Shown: one piece after another, positions 62,435 through 64,000 of the stretch | Layout: each line of letters begins with the position of its first letter | Position numbering within the stretch: the first letter of the stretch is position 1 | NCBI RefSeq assembly: GCF_001577835.2 | Contig: NC_029516.1 | Span: 160,315,911-160,379,910, forward strand | Length of the DNA stretch: 64,000 bases | Direction: 5' to 3' | Source of the DNA: Coturnix japonica | Taxonomy: Eukaryota > Chordata > Aves > Galliformes > Phasianidae | Made by a program: the position numbers and the translations under genes | The notes under the pieces: model-generated | The model's input: only the letters and a program-made list of their open reading frames with translations | The model's database searches: none | What the model was told of the DNA's origin: nothing

Positions 62435-64000
62435 TCAATCATCCAAATCTGCAAGTCCCATTTCTATCAGCTTCATATGAATTAGATTTTGTTCGTTGTC
62501 GTACAGGAAAATTGTGACCTCCGGTGAGAGAGACTGAAAAACAGAAGTTGACATTCTTCAGTACTGTAACAAAAATCCCCTTCACATCTCCAAGCTAAAA
62601 AACACTAACAACTTCACTGGCTCAATTCACAGTTCAATGTTCATGGTTCATGACTGTAAATAATGTGGGTCCACAGAATAACAAAAATTGTACTGAGATT
62701 GCTAGAAAGAATTTCAGGCTGAGCAAGTGTCAAAAGAAAACAATGCTTCTCACAAGTATGGAAGCAGAGAGCTGCCTTCCTTCCGTGGAGTCCATCATAG
62801 CCCACAACGCTTTCACGCTCCATTCCGGGCAGTAAGGAATTCTTTCTACATTTGTATCACTTAATGAAGGTTTAAAGCCAGCCAACATGGCGTGCACTGC
62901 CTGAACAGGATACTGCAGCACATGAGGAGGTATTTGACGCAATCTACAACAAAGAAAGAAAAACATTTTCCTGCAATAATCAACCTGTCTATCACAGCCA
63001 TTAGTAAGGACAGAAAGACAGCTCAATGGTTCATGCAAAGGATTTAAGGTGCAAAGGCTGGGATCACGGTCCCTGCTCTACAATAACCTGCTGGTGTCAC
63101 ACCAAACTCATCCATCCTGAAGGTCAGGTTCTCAAAGGGCTGTAGTGGGTCAACTACCAAAAAGCAGAGCCACTTCCATACAGAGCCCTCAGCCTGCTGA
63201 GCTCACTGGTTTTGTTACTGTGCCTTGGGGGGAGGCTGAGGCACCCAATGAAGATCTGATTAAGGAATGGAAGAGCAACTCTCTGAGGTAACCAGGAGAC
63301 GTGAGGTGTCCTCCGAAGCTGGTGCATGTGGACTTCTGTGATGCTTCACTCTGAAGTGCTTGAGTCAGAATATCTGATAGAGCACTTCAGTTTTATATTA
63401 TCATCATCTCTCCATTCATCTCAGTCTTTCTATCTCAGAAAGAAAGCACTGCAGAAGCTGAACAAGAAGTCTCTCCCCAAGATCTTAACTAGTCTGAGAA
63501 GCAGAGCAGCTGTTCAAATCCCCGTTTTTCTTGTGTCACCTTAAGCAAGAAACTATAGTTACTGAATGAGCTCAAGAGCAAGTTAGTATGACTGAGCTGT
63601 ATTTATATGAAAATACTTCAAGAGAGAAAATCCAAAGAAGTTTAGGGGACCCTAAAAGTCTTGAGTGCTTGTAATACCCAGCTGACACCAGTGCATGGGG
63701 CTGGTGCTTGAGAAGCTCTCCCTGGACTGGCTCAGCACCAGTCAGAACAGGGATCTAATGATAAACTATTACATACGTATCTGTATGTTAAGAGTACTGT
63801 AACAAACGCTTATACTTTTAGGTACATACACACATCCAGACATGCACACCCACATTATACATGCATTTGCTTTTTCTTATGTATTTACTTGCTTGTTGGG
63901 ACAACTGAAAAATTGCCATAGTCAACAAACTGAACCAGGATCTTAATGGTGTCAGTTTCTTCAACAGACTGGAGCTTTGCTCTGTACCATAAGCTATCTT
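62435..64000 (-). CDS. RNF17: RNF17 (TDRD4), 3' end only, last three coding exons
   Basis: RNF17 is a germline cytoplasmic RING and multi-Tudor protein that acts in the piRNA pathway and spermiogenesis. Visible exons, in transcript order: the partial exon 64000-63889 (running off the window), 62943-62754, and 62533-62435 (TGA). Phases agree (2, then 0). The roughly 132 residues read [55 protein letters not shown], and end [22 protein letters not shown] and FVDYGN are hallmark Tudor core motifs (aromatic cage and turn), so this is the last Tudor domain with its extended fold. Assignment to RNF17 rather than another TDRD protein rests on position: RNF17 is the convergent neighbour of CENPJ in human. 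The intron 62944-63888 shows no recognised repeat. Confidence 0.85.

Noticed and set aside
1-64000. CRISPR array, operon or bacterial-type system
   Set aside because: The DNA is spliced vertebrate sequence. The only direct-repeat array is the spacerless 35-bp minisatellite.

Overview
The window is vertebrate nuclear DNA, almost certainly from a bird. CR1 LINE fragments are the dominant repeat (at least fourteen), introns are short, an avian ERVL-type LTR is present, and three conserved vertebrate genes lie close together. I cannot fix the species. A tRNA-derived SINE with a CR1 tail, which I do not recognise from chicken, is present in two copies.

Layout, left to right. 1-20.9 kb is AT-rich and repeat-poor, with no coding exon I can support. 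In mammals PSPC1 lies tail-to-tail with MPHOSPH8, so this may be the 3' end, introns or flank of PSPC1, but that is inference from synteny only. 22.1-38.15 kb (minus strand) holds a complete MPHOSPH8 gene (MPP8, the H3K9me3 reader of the HUSH silencing complex). I could place 14 coding exons whose splice phases all agree, giving 858 residues. Its CpG-island promoter is followed upstream by a 35-bp minisatellite (38.27-39.53 kb) broken by an assembly gap, then an LTR-like stretch, a second gap, and an orphan TATA-type promoter-like block at about 40.2-40.9 kb. 44.6-60.7 kb (plus strand) holds CENPJ (CPAP/SAS-4, the centriole-length and tubulin-binding protein): a GC-rich promoter with two ZNF143-like sites, a probable noncoding first exon, and 15 coding exons totalling 1247 residues. 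62.4-64.0 kb (minus strand) carries the last three coding exons of RNF17/TDRD4, a germline Tudor protein, running off the right edge and converging on CENPJ.

The order MPHOSPH8 (-), CENPJ (+), RNF17 (-) puts MPHOSPH8 and CENPJ head-to-head about 6.8 kb apart. In human, CENPJ and RNF17 are likewise convergent neighbours, but MPHOSPH8 lies about 5 Mb away. The three genes belong to separate pathways (heterochromatin silencing of transposons, centriole assembly, the germline piRNA pathway), and I see no evidence that they are co-regulated beyond the shared neighbourhood.

The most unusual item is the SINE: two tRNA-like units in tandem, each with recognisable A and B boxes, joined to a CR1 3' tail that ends in octamer repeats.
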